A stretch of DNA of 64,000 bases from Thermoplasmata archaeon (lineage in GTDB: Archaea; Thermoplasmatota; DTKX01; VGTL01). The stretch is taken from assembly GCA_038851035.1 (NCBI GenBank), contig JAWCLH010000012.1, positions 1-64,000 of the forward strand, in the 5' to 3' direction. The translations under genes were made by a program, and so were the position numbers. The notes under the pieces are model-generated. The model was not told the origin of the DNA and did no database searches. It saw only the letters and a list, made by a program, of their open reading frames with translations. Positions 51,901-58,599 of the stretch are shown piece by piece. Position 1 is the stretch's first letter, and each line of letters opens with the position of its first letter.

Positions 51901-54140
51901 TATATTGCGAGGGACACTGAGCTCGAGTTGGTGTATTCCCTCCCGTCGTTTATCACGATGCTCAGGCCCTCCGGGGGTCTCCTGTCGAGGAATATGCTGT
52001 CCCGGACGGGGCCCCCGATGTTGCCGGCGCGGTCCATTACGCGCAGGCTGACCGTTCTGTCCCCGTCGGCCTCCGAGCCCCCAGCGCCCGAAGTGAGGGA
52101 CCACGAGCACTCTCCGGACCAGTCGACCCAATCGCTCCAGCTTATTCCATCGTTGCTCAGGCTCATCTTCCAGAGGCCCGAAGCGGGAGAGGGGTCAGTC
52201 GCTCCGAGCTTCAGGGAGACGTTCGCGCTTGTAGCGAATTCGGTGTCTCCGTTGATAACTATGGACAGCTCTTGGGGCGCCACCCTATCAAGAAAGATGC
52301 TGTCGCTACCTTTCCTCTCCGAGGGCATCTCGTTCCCGGCCGCGTCTTTGGCCTTCACATAAACCCATTTAACTCCGTCAGTGTTCGTACCTCCGTAGGC
52401 CGAGTTGGTCAGGTCCCATCCGGAGAGGGAGCCGGTCCAGACCTCCCAGCCAGTCCATGCGCTCCCGTCGTTGCTTATCGCCAGCCACGCCACCCCGGAG
52501 CCGGGGGATGGGTCGGTGGCACTCAGGGACAGCGAGACGATTTTCTCATTTGTATAATCCGCTCCGTCATTGATTGAGACCTTTACGGATTCCGGAGGGG
52601 TTGTGTCTATCCAGATGGGGCCATAATGCGAGGCGCTCTTGTTCCAGTTCAGGGCATTGTCCCGGGCCTTAATATGGAAGTACCAGATTCCGTCAGGAAG
52701 GGTAGTGGTGTAGCTGCTGACCGATTCCTCGGAATCCTTGATGTCGTCGGGGATGGTGAGGGGTTTAGTGTCCCAGAGATATGAGTAGCCGTCGATTCCA
52801 CTGATGTCCTTCCCCCCGTCCTTCCAGAGAACTCGCACGGTGGCATTGGTGTACCATTTTGAAGTCTCAGGGTGCGTATCGCTCCATACTATCGGGTTGG
52901 GAGGGGGTACCTTGTCGGCGTAGAACTGATACGCGTGGCCGTCGGCGGAGGCTGCGTAAACCTCAGTTAGGCTCGGGTCTCCGGTGGCCGACCCCACAGC
53001 GACGCCCCTGATGGCTCCGTCCCCTGACCCAACGGAGGACGATACCCATTTGGCGCCAACGCTGTCATAGAGAATCTGATAGACCTGATTGTTGGAGCAG
53101 CCGGCGTAAAGCTCGTCCTTGCCGTCCATGTTTGCGTCGCCGATTGTCAAGGTTAGCGCGTTGATGCTTCCGCCGAGGGAGACGAGCTTTTGAATATCCC
53201 ACTTTGTGGTATTTTTATTGTAGTTGTATCTGTAGATAGTGGCATTGATGTATGAAGCGGAATAGACCTCGTTCCTGCCGTCCCCGTCCGGGTCGCCCAC
53301 GGCCACGGCGTACATCCCCTGGCTCCAGGCATTGTCCGTTCCGTCGTCCTCCCCTCGTCCCATTTCCTTCACTGCCCAGCTATTGCCGGTGTACTTGAAT
53401 TGGTATACCTGCTGGTCAGAAGCGGCGCCATAGACTTCAGGGTACCCGTCGTTGTCGCCGTCCCCCACAGCCACGTCTCGCATAATGGGGGTGTTCCATT
53501 GATTGTTCCGATAATATCTCGTGGCGTTCCCCATGTCTTGGGTGTTCCAGTCGTTACCCTTCGTGTACATGTACATATGCCCGTCCCTGTTGGAGCAGAA
53601 GACCTCTTTCCTGCTGTCGTTGTTTCCGTCACCTATAGCGATTCCTGTGATGTATTCGCCTCCCGCCCCACCCATATCCACCCTGTTCCAAGTTGTGCCG
53701 TTGTGATAGAACTGGAACATCCTGTTCACCCACGCCTGCCAAAACTGGTCCCTATACCTGCCACTAACGTAGATATCTAACTTCCCATCATCATCGCCAT
53801 CGCCTATTGCGAGTGCGAAAGCCTGGGCCTCATTGGCCCTGGCGATGGGCCCCACCTCGGTACTTGACCAAGTATCGTTTGTGCAATTGAAACGGTAGAT
53901 AATGCCGTTCTGGTTACAACTCACGTAGACTTCTGTCCTCCCGTCCCTGTCCCCGTCCCCAACGTCGATTCCCCAGAGGCCGGAGCCGATTTGGCCTCCA
54001 TATGGCCTTCCCATGTCGACCTTTATCCAGTAGTCTGCCGCGGTGGCCGTTGGAATAAGAAGAATGAGGCCGCTCAGGACGAGGAGAGCACCAAGGAGTA
54101 CAGCACTAAACCGCCGTGGGGGGGCTCTAGACCGAATCAT
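48912..54140 (-). CDS. giant FG-GAP/Ig/FN3 surface protein with cytosolic tandem zinc ribbons
   Basis: A 1742-residue single-pass protein. Signal peptide at 1-34. FG-GAP/VCBS-type repeats with D-G-D-D-G calcium loops form a likely beta-propeller (about 40-410). Four Ig-like units follow (INDG-YT starts, DSIFLD linkers; about 510-880), then six FN3-like domains each with a SW.TDEPADS.VEYG core (about 885-1480). One helix (MLVVLAVAFILLLAASVAIF) lies near 1505-1525. The tail of about 215 residues is Pro/Glu-rich and carries two zinc ribbons (CPVC...CPICG and CSACG...CPGCG). GAGG with favourable spacing precedes ATG 54140. The stop region overlaps the convergent gene by 56 bases. Confidence 0.9.
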   Translation of the reverse strand: MIRSRAPPRRFSAVLLGALLVLSGLILLIPTATAADYWIKVDMGRPYGGQIGSGLWGIDVGDGDRDGRTEVYVSCNQNGIIYRFNCTNDTWSSTEVGPIARANEAQAFALAIGDGDDDGKLDIYVSGRYRDQFWQAWVNRMFQFYHNGTTWNRVDMGGAGGEYITGIAIGDGNNDSRKEVFCSNRDGHMYMYTKGNDWNTQDMGNATRYYRNNQWNTPIMRDVAVGDGDNDGYPEVYGAASDQQVYQFKYTGNSWAVKEMGRGEDDGTDNAWSQGMYAVAVGDPDGDGRNEVYSASYINATIYRYNYNKNTTKWDIQKLVSLGGSINALTLTIGDANMDGKDELYAGCSNNQVYQILYDSVGAKWVSSSVGSGDGAIRGVAVGSATGDPSLTEVYAASADGHAYQFYADKVPPPNPIVWSDTHPETSKWYTNATVRVLWKDGGKDISGIDGYSYLWDTKPLTIPDDIKDSEESVSSYTTTLPDGIWYFHIKARDNALNWNKSASHYGPIWIDTTPPESVKVSINDGADYTNEKIVSLSLSATDPSPGSGVAWLAISNDGSAWTGWEVWTGSLSGWDLTNSAYGGTNTDGVKWVYVKAKDAAGNEMPSERKGSDSIFLDRVAPQELSIVINGDTEFATSANVSLKLGATDPSPASGLWKMSLSNDGISWSDWVDWSGECSWSLTSGAGGSEADGDRTVSLRVMDRAGNIGGPVRDSIFLDRRPPEGLSIVINDGREYTNSSSVSLAIYATDPTPSSQLSEMALANEEGALINWEFFSTSKDGWSLTSGPGGIDADGEKGVYLKVRDRAGNVAGPVKDTIFLDRVSPVNLSVTINDGASYTTSPVITLSLRATDPAPASGTYAMRFSEDLSAWTDWEAFSTIRSFTLSPGDGTKTVYFMVRDKAGNEAGPVYDSIVLDTHPPVISSVSVSGITDSSAIVSWVTDEEADSRVEFGTTTSYSSSAGDDSYVIAHSVTLQGLSPGTTYHFRVRSMDRAGNPPSYSEDYIFITAPAPDKFPPVITSVSVSGITDRIAIVSWVTNEPADSVVLYGRDTSYGLRAGDPAFVLKHIVTLTDLQPSTTYHFIVQSTDTSGNGPSTSEDMTFTTLAEPDTKPPIISGVKVGGITDNVAVVSWETDEPADSAVEYGTTTAYGQSVRDASLLQLHSIVLRNLLPSTTYHFRVSSTDATGNGPSFSEDLTFTTLAEPDTRAPVILNVRVEGVTESSATIIWETDELADAVVEYGKTTAYGLYASVPDYTLQHSVLLLKLEPDTTYHFRVRSRDPSGNSKTGEDMSFRTRKSSPGPDKVPPVISELVVAGVSDTRAVVMWRTDEPASGEVEYGTTTAYGLRMSEAAFGIIHSVLLDGLQPSTEYHLRVRCFDVYGNGPSLSPDITFTTGSKPDTTPPVITGVQVVNITDSSATIIWNTDEPSTSSVEFGTDLFYGRNVSSMMMVLNHSIHLTGLSPGTTYRFRVVSVDPAGNIARSIADLNFTTLKGPGPLPSPNPRAVRSEFPWMLVVLAVAFILLLAASVAIFHRQRPRPGVPSGPATEEPEVEVLEMEDRGAEAPAPKDSISKSAASTPEVGGGARQGEIRAAGAAEARSAEVGAIPVGPQRSQPMEAPVREPVKHIRCPVCRTRIPLYHDGPQEVVCPICGRRGPYKPGGAGRGTQGTQQGGGGETIPGAAQAGTQGAPGQQTPPAGEAPAPVKTIRCSACGARVPIYTSTYPVKITCPGCGRSGLYKGPRAT

Positions 54141-54328
54141 CTTTTCAACTCCTCTATTTTAATCATAAAATTAGTAGTATATTATTTTTCTGTTATAATA
54201 GTAAAAATATAAAAAGACAGAGAGATTGGAACATAGAGAGATGAAAAATTCATGGATACCCGGCTATTTGGGTGATTCCTGTTGTTCATCCGGAGTTCGG
54301 GGGAGGTCGTTTTCCGAGAATGATTAAT

Positions 54329-54424
54329 CGCCGCCGGACGGATTTGAACCATCGACCTCCCGGTTGCCGCGCCGGGTGCAACCCGGTTAACAGCCGGACG
54401 CTCCACCAACTGAGCTACGGCGGC
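54329..54424 (-). tRNA. tRNA-Asn (anticodon GTT) with a 23-base intron
   Basis: Acceptor GCCGCCG (from 54424) pairs with CGGCGGC (54330-54336 complement), with discriminator G at 54329. D-arm GCTC/GAGC; anticodon loop CTGTTAA with anticodon GTT. The T-arm GATGG-TTCAAAT-CCGTC is standard. Without the inserted 54365-54387 segment the tRNA is 73 bases. The insert lies between positions 37 and 38, the usual archaeal site. Because ACCGGG is directly repeated at both borders, the exact cut is ambiguous by up to six bases. The 5' ten bases overlap the stop region of the HTH gene. Confidence 0.92.
54365..54387 (-). other. predicted tRNA intron (position 37/38)
   Basis: The 23 bases can fold as a 5-bp hairpin, CCGGG-TTGCA-CCCGG. 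Bases 32-35 of the anticodon loop (CUGU) can pair with GCGG near the 3' end of the intron, using two G-U pairs, which gives a relaxed bulge-helix-bulge for the archaeal splicing endonuclease. Base-pairing was worked out by eye. Confidence 0.7.
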
Positions 54425-54810
54425 ATTTGTCTCAGGGGACCAAGCGACTCCCTGACTTTCTTTATCGTAGTCTCCATCTCGCTCAGGAGGGCGTCCATGC
54501 GCGGAAGGAATTCCCCGACCTTCTCTGTGACCACCGCGCCCTCCGGGGAGGGCCGAATCAGCCCCTCCTGCTCAAGAATTCTCAGAGAGTACCGAATCTT
54601 ATGCTGGGGGTGCTTGAGGAGTTCGGCGAGCCGGATAATGCCTATCGGTCCGTGCTGTTTGATTGTTCGAAGCATGAGCACGTGCCTCTGGAGAATCTCC
54701 ATCTCGGTCTGAAGCCTTCTCGTGAGACCTCCCTCACCCTCTGGCAAGGCTTCCTCTCCCAATTCTCCCTGTTCACCCAATCGCCCACCCCCGATTCTTC
54801 TCTGACCCAT
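54415..54810 (-). CDS. winged-helix DNA-binding regulator
   Basis: A 131-residue protein. A Gly/Glu-rich start is followed by a helix (TRRLQTEMEILQRHVLML) and a winged-helix domain (TIKQHGPIGIIRLAELLKHP, KIRYSLRILEQEGLI and an EGAVVTEK wing), then a C-terminal helix suited to dimerisation (LLSEMETTIKKVRESL). This resembles archaeal COG3432-type predicted regulators. ATG 54810 is 17 bases after the L40e stop; the longer frame to 54921 lies inside the L40e gene in another frame and is rejected. Its stop codon falls within the 5' end of tRNA-Asn, so both are probably on one transcript. Confidence 0.75.
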   Translation of the reverse strand: MGQRRIGGGRLGEQGELGEEALPEGEGGLTRRLQTEMEILQRHVLMLRTIKQHGPIGIIRLAELLKHPQHKIRYSLRILEQEGLIRPSPEGAVVTEKVGEFLPRMDALLSEMETTIKKVRESLGPLRQMPP

Positions 54811-54827
54811 TCCGCCCGACGCGGATT

Positions 54828-54977
54828 TCAGGTCTTCCTCACTTCCTTTGTCTTTATTCTTAGTCCCTCGTACCCGCACTTCCTGCATCTCGTGGCCCTC
54901 ACCGAGTTCCGCGCGCTGCAATTCATGCAGATCTTCTTGTCCAGTCTCCTCCTTTCAGCCTCGACGAACCTAGCCAT
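54828..54977 (-). CDS. rpl40e: ribosomal protein L40e (eL40)
   Basis: A 49-residue protein read directly from the minus strand: it begins [20 protein letters not shown], continues with [17 protein letters not shown], and ends in KEVRKT. Four cysteines (CMNC and CRKC) bind zinc. Length and pattern match archaeal eL40, a component of the large ribosomal subunit. It lies between tsr3 (36 bases upstream) and the HTH gene (17 bases downstream), consistent with a translation-related operon. The reading frame is unambiguous. Confidence 0.95.
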   Translation of the reverse strand: MARFVEAERRRLDKKICMNCSARNSVRATRCRKCGYEGLRIKTKEVRKT

Positions 54978-55013
54978 ACGACGCTACCGCCGGCTCAAAT
55001 ACCGATTTGCATA

Positions 55014-55601
55014 TTAATACCTTTTCTCCTGTGTTCCCTCCAATGTTCCCTCGACAACACCCGAGTAGCTCGATGACGCTCTCCTAATGGCCCCTTCGTC
55101 CACAGCCTCCTCGTAGTCTTTCAGCGGCTCCCGGTTGAGCTCGAGGAACCTCGGACCCCATGTATAGAGGCCGAGCAGTTCCTCGGCCTGCCTTCTTCTG
55201 CCGAGTATTATGAGCGCGGCGGCCAAGGCCTCTAGCGTCGAGAGACGGAACGGTTGGCCGAACTTCACCGGGTTGGCGGCTAATAGATACGGAAGCGCCC
55301 GGGGCTGGGTCCTCAACCCTCTCGTCATTGCGCGGAAGCTCTGGCCGTCGGTTTGGTCCCAAGATGAGTCCAGGGCTATCAGCCCCTTCCTCTCAGCGAG
55401 CGGTGAGTCCTCCCTCGACAGAAATCTGGGTGCGAAGGGGTCAAGAAGCGGCGCGCCGTGGGGCAGAAGTAGGGAGCGTAGGTCCTTGACGAGAACGGCC
55501 CTGCCGAACCGCGCCATTTTCATTGCCGTGCACTTCTTCGGGTCGCACTGGCCAAAGTGCAGCACGAACAACCTGATCGCGGTCAGACAGCTCTCTCCCA
55601 A
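55014..55601 (-). CDS. tsr3: Tsr3/DUF367 rRNA aminocarboxypropyltransferase
   Basis: A 195-residue SPOUT-like enzyme. In eukaryotes and some archaea Tsr3 transfers the aminocarboxypropyl group of S-adenosylmethionine to a hypermodified uridine of small-subunit rRNA. Visible family features: FGQCDPKKCTAMKMARFG at the N-terminus, LIALDSSWDQTDG near residue 75, RALPYLLAANPVKFGQPFRLS and the following STLEALAAALIILGR. The N-terminus overlaps the end of the upstream PRTase by 19 bases, so translation may be coupled; a start a few codons later is possible. The next gene encodes L40e. Confidence 0.9.
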   Translation of the reverse strand: MGESCLTAIRLFVLHFGQCDPKKCTAMKMARFGRAVLVKDLRSLLLPHGAPLLDPFAPRFLSREDSPLAERKGLIALDSSWDQTDGQSFRAMTRGLRTQPRALPYLLAANPVKFGQPFRLSTLEALAAALIILGRRRQAEELLGLYTWGPRFLELNREPLKDYEEAVDEGAIRRASSSYSGVVEGTLEGTQEKRY

Positions 55602-56284
55602 AGCGCGCCCTTCCTCCTGACCTTTCCCTCGGCCTCGAGGTCGGCGAGGGCGGTTCTGATGAGCGCTTCTGGAGGGCTGATGAAGAACTGCTTTTTAAAG
55701 GCCGACCTTATCTCCTTCACGGTTTTGGGCCTGTCGAGCGTTTTGGGCGTCAGGGTGCGCATGTCCTCATTCAAGTTCCACGGGAAAATAAACCAGGTCC
55801 ATTTCTCCTTCGGCACCTTGACTGTATAGAAGTCTGGCTCGATTTTAGAGTGAGTGATGTGGAGGAGGGTCGCGGTTCGAATCTCCCTCGGCCTCATCTT
55901 GAACAGATGCGCGAGGGCTAGGGTCATGCTCTCCCCAGTGTCGGTGATGTCGTCGACCACGAGCACGCTCTCCTTCTCAATACTCACGTTCAGCTCTTGG
56001 GTGAGTAAGGCCTTCCCATCTGGATTGGCGGTGACCCCCCAGTGTTCAGTCTTGACAGCGTAGAGCTTCTTGACCTTCAGGTGGTCGCAAAGGAGGCGGG
56101 CGGGAATCCAGCCGCCCCGCGTGAGGCCGATTACGATCGTCGGCCGGCAGCCGCATTCACGAATCTTTTGTGCAACCTCCGAAGTCCATTTCGCGATTTC
56201 ATCCCATCTAACCAGCCTGCACCTGAACGATTCGACTGCCTCGCCCTTCTCCACGCTTTCACCCCTCACCCGTTCTTCTTTCAC
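55583..56284 (-). CDS. phosphoribosyltransferase with C-terminal winged-helix-like extension
   Basis: A 233-residue type I PRTase. Key segments: VIGLTRGGWIPARLLCDHL and the PRPP loop VLVVDDITDTGES near residues 109-121, then FPWNLNEDMRTL, which places it with the COG2236 hypoxanthine/guanine/xanthine PRTases rather than the Hpt at 13.8 kb. A C-terminal segment of about 60 residues (TVKEIRSAFKKQFFISPPEALIRT...EGKVRRKGALWERA) looks like a helix-turn-helix/wing, absent from minimal PRTases. Purine salvage is the likely role; the extension could add regulation. It heads the run leading through tsr3 and L40e. Confidence 0.85.
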   Translation of the reverse strand: MKEERVRGESVEKGEAVESFRCRLVRWDEIAKWTSEVAQKIRECGCRPTIVIGLTRGGWIPARLLCDHLKVKKLYAVKTEHWGVTANPDGKALLTQELNVSIEKESVLVVDDITDTGESMTLALAHLFKMRPREIRTATLLHITHSKIEPDFYTVKVPKEKWTWFIFPWNLNEDMRTLTPKTLDRPKTVKEIRSAFKKQFFISPPEALIRTALADLEAEGKVRRKGALWERAV

Positions 56285-56308
56285 TCATTGCCAAGACGCA
56301 TACCTCTT

Positions 56309-57103
56309 TCAGACCCCCGCATTTCTCAGCGCCTCCCCGCAGGCGCAGTTCCTTCTATCGAATGGAATTCTCTGAAGCACATCCTCCAGAAGCCTTCGGG
56401 TGTTTCTGACGTTTTCCGCAAAGGTCTTCATAACCTCCTCTGCGCTCACGGGTCTCTCGGCCCAGACATCATAGTCAGTGACCATAGCGACGCTGGCATA
56501 GCACATCTCCTGCTCCCGGGCGAGTTGGGCCTCAGGACACAGTGTCATTCCTATTATGTCAGCGAACTGCCTGAACATCCGGCTCTCCGCCCGAGTCGAG
56601 AACCTGGGTCCTTCGATGCAGACGTAGGTCCCCTTTGCAGAGAGGGGTAATCTGAGACGCTTTGCAGAGGATATGAGCAGGCCCCTCAGCTCCTCGCAAA
56701 AGGGGTCGGCGGTCGAGACGTGCATCGTCCTCCCGCCATCGTAGAAAGTATACTGGCGCGTCTTGGTGAAATCGATGAATTGGTCGGGAATCACGATGGT
56801 GCCTGGTCGCAGCCTCATCTGCAACGAGCCCACTGCGCAGGGCGATATAACCCTCTCCACACCCAGGCTCTTCAGGGCCCAGATATTGGCTCTGTAATTT
56901 ATTTTGTGGGGTGGGATCTGATGCCCCTTCCCGTGCCTAGGCAGGAAAGCCACCCTTCTTCCTTTGAACTCTCCCACCTCGACAATCCCAGATGGAGCTC
57001 CATAGGGCGTCCCCACTTTCACAGACTCCACATTCTTGAACATCTCCATGTCGTACAACCCGGACCCGCCGATTATCCCGATTCTTGGCACATCTGCGCT
57101 CAT
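56309..57103 (-). CDS. mtnP: S-methyl-5'-thioadenosine phosphorylase
   Basis: A 264-residue member of the trimeric MTAP/PNP family. It shows the phosphate loop [34 protein letters not shown], and the purine-binding [21 protein letters not shown] region. Substrate-contacting [13 protein letters not shown] and [12 protein letters not shown] follow. It cleaves methylthioadenosine to adenine and methylthioribose-1-phosphate in methionine salvage. The CACG and two-cysteine tail (RRNCACGEA) resembles archaeal thermostable homologues with disulfides. A TATA-like ATTTTTAAAATC lies about 45 bases upstream. Dph2 and Tsr3 in this window both make methylthioadenosine, giving this enzyme a local rationale. 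Confidence 0.93.
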   Translation of the reverse strand: MSADVPRIGIIGGSGLYDMEMFKNVESVKVGTPYGAPSGIVEVGEFKGRRVAFLPRHGKGHQIPPHKINYRANIWALKSLGVERVISPCAVGSLQMRLRPGTIVIPDQFIDFTKTRQYTFYDGGRTMHVSTADPFCEELRGLLISSAKRLRLPLSAKGTYVCIEGPRFSTRAESRMFRQFADIIGMTLCPEAQLAREQEMCYASVAMVTDYDVWAERPVSAEEVMKTFAENVRNTRRLLEDVLQRIPFDRRNCACGEALRNAGV

Positions 57104-57204
57104 GGGCGCACCGACCGTGAATTGCTGTTAGAGTATTAATTGATTTTTAAAATCCATTCCTGGCGTCCTGCCCTCTTCTGACCTCGTCTGGCCAAGAGGG
57201 GGCC

Positions 57205-57981
57205 TCAGCCTTTTTCAGTCCCCTCTTTTTCAGGCGCTGCGGGACTCACTACGATACTCCCGGCTGGGGGGCCCGCAGCGGTCCCCATACCGTCTCCGAC
57301 CTCGCCTGCCTCCGACTTCCCACGCGTCTCGCTCCCGGCCTCTTTTCCCTCACCCTCGCTCTTCCCCTCCCCGCTACCCGGATGGGTGCCTTTTGATTCC
57401 TTCACTTCGGATGGTTTTGGAGCTCCCGTGGGGGCTCTCCCCAATAGCCTACCGAAAAGAGATGTGACGAAGCCCCTCTGGCCCGGAGCTTGGGTCTGCT
57501 CGCTCTCGTCCTTAACCCGCTCCCCCGTGCCCCTCTCCTCGGTCCGGGACACCCCAGCGCTGGGGATATCTACTTTCCCGGACGAGCCTCCGGCCGATAC
57601 CGCTCCTGCATCGCCGGTCCCCCTCTCACGGCCGGAAGGGCCTCCGGTGCCGGTTGTGGCGCCCTCCTCGACAGCACCCACAATCACCACTCCAGCCGTT
57701 GAGGCCTCCGGCCCGCTCTCCGCAACACTTTTTTCCTTGCCTTCCTCCGGGAAAACGCTGTCCAGGTTGGCCTTTATAAAGCGCGCCAGTGAAATGCCCA
57801 CGCCCGGAATCCGGATTAGTTCCTCTAGAGTGGCTTTCCTGAGCATGCCGGGATTGGTATAGCCAGCGTCGTAAATTCTCTCCGCGCGAGAGCGCCCGAG
57901 ACCTGGCAGGCGCATGAAGCTCTCAACCATCTCCCGCCTGGCGGTGTCGAGATTGCTGACGGCTGAGCCCAGACATACCAC
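57205..57981 (-). CDS. helix-hairpin-helix protein with low-complexity tail
   Basis: A 258-residue protein. The N-terminal 75 residues hold two helix-hairpin-helix motifs: FMRLPGLGRSRAERIYDAGY and ELIRIPGVGISLARFI, typical of nonspecific DNA-backbone binding. The rest, about 180 residues, is Gly/Glu/Ser/Lys-rich without secondary-structure cues and probably disordered. Initiation is at GTG 57981, with GAGGTG just ahead. No catalytic domain is visible, so this may be a DNA-binding adaptor. The MTAP gene lies about 100 bases downstream and a COG1325-type gene 32 bases upstream, all on the minus strand. Confidence 0.75.
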   Translation of the reverse strand: MVCLGSAVSNLDTARREMVESFMRLPGLGRSRAERIYDAGYTNPGMLRKATLEELIRIPGVGISLARFIKANLDSVFPEEGKEKSVAESGPEASTAGVVIVGAVEEGATTGTGGPSGRERGTGDAGAVSAGGSSGKVDIPSAGVSRTEERGTGERVKDESEQTQAPGQRGFVTSLFGRLLGRAPTGAPKPSEVKESKGTHPGSGEGKSEGEGKEAGSETRGKSEAGEVGDGMGTAAGPPAGSIVVSPAAPEKEGTEKG

Positions 57982-58013
57982 CTCACGAAAGAAAGGTTTT
58001 GAATGATAAAAAA

Positions 58014-58520
58014 TTAACTATCGGGGCTTCTTTCCGGAATGCCGGACCCCCCGAGCTCCCTCAGAAAATGCCTCACCTCTTCAATCACCCTGTCCCTTCT
58101 GCAGCGAGTCGGCGCGCCTGTCGGGAATCCCCTCACTCTCGCCCTGGCGATAACTACATCGTCTCCTTGGGAAAGGACCAGTCTGCCCTCGACCGCCGCC
58201 TGCTTGTCAAAGCGCAGGAATAGCTCCCCGCTGTCGTTTACTCTCTCCTCCAAGTTCTCCTCTATCCCCGCCAGAAGGCCTCTGCTACGGAGCCTCTCCC
58301 AGAATGCCCCCACGGCTTCTTTTGATGTCAGCACAGTTTCTAACACAGCTATACGATTACCATAGTACCCCTCTGCAAGAGTTTGCCTATAGTCTTTCGA
58401 GCCGGAGATGGTTTCTAGGGCGAGCAGAACCTTCTCATGACTCTCCGTGGCATGCTCGAAGGTCCTCAGCAAGACCTCCTTAATAGTGCTAGGAAGGGCC
58501 ATAGCCTTCATCTCCTTCAT
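58014..58520 (-). CDS. COG1325-type RNA-binding protein (predicted exosome subunit)
   Basis: A 168-residue protein. The pattern HATESHEKVLLALETI, then EGYYGNRIAVLETVLTSK with FWERLRSRG, and LFLRFDKQAAVEGRL..GDDVVIAR matches archaeal DUF54/COG1325 proteins, whose genes often lie near exosome or ribosome genes and which have an RNA-binding fold. Proposed role: RNA binding in exosome-linked processing. The C-terminus after RDRVIEEVRHFLREL is non-conserved. ATG 58520 has GGGAGAG immediately upstream; two further in-frame ATGs follow within six codons. Confidence 0.82.
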   Translation of the reverse strand: MKEMKAMALPSTIKEVLLRTFEHATESHEKVLLALETISGSKDYRQTLAEGYYGNRIAVLETVLTSKEAVGAFWERLRSRGLLAGIEENLEERVNDSGELFLRFDKQAAVEGRLVLSQGDDVVIARARVRGFPTGAPTRCRRDRVIEEVRHFLRELGGSGIPERSPDS

Positions 58521-58556
58521 CTCTCCCTTAACTGAATAATGAGTATTGTATCAATG

Positions 58557-58565
58557 TTTATATAC
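58557..58565 (+). promoter_or_regulatory. TATA box of the CARDB surface protein gene
   Basis: TTTATATAC is centred 39 bases ahead of ATG 58600 and predicts a leader of about 12 bases. It supports that ATG over the longer frame from 58546, which would begin upstream of the box. Confidence 0.55.
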
Positions 58566-58599
58566 TTTTACAAAAATACTCATCGAAGAGGCCGGGAAA

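Noticed and set aside
54230-54330. AT-rich stretch upstream of the 1742-residue protein considered as an origin
   Set aside because: Only short AT tracts with TATA-like elements are seen; there are no ORB-like repeats and no cdc6 gene nearby.
54811-54921. Longer start of the winged-helix frame
   Set aside because: These codons lie within the L40e gene in another frame; L40e is unambiguous.
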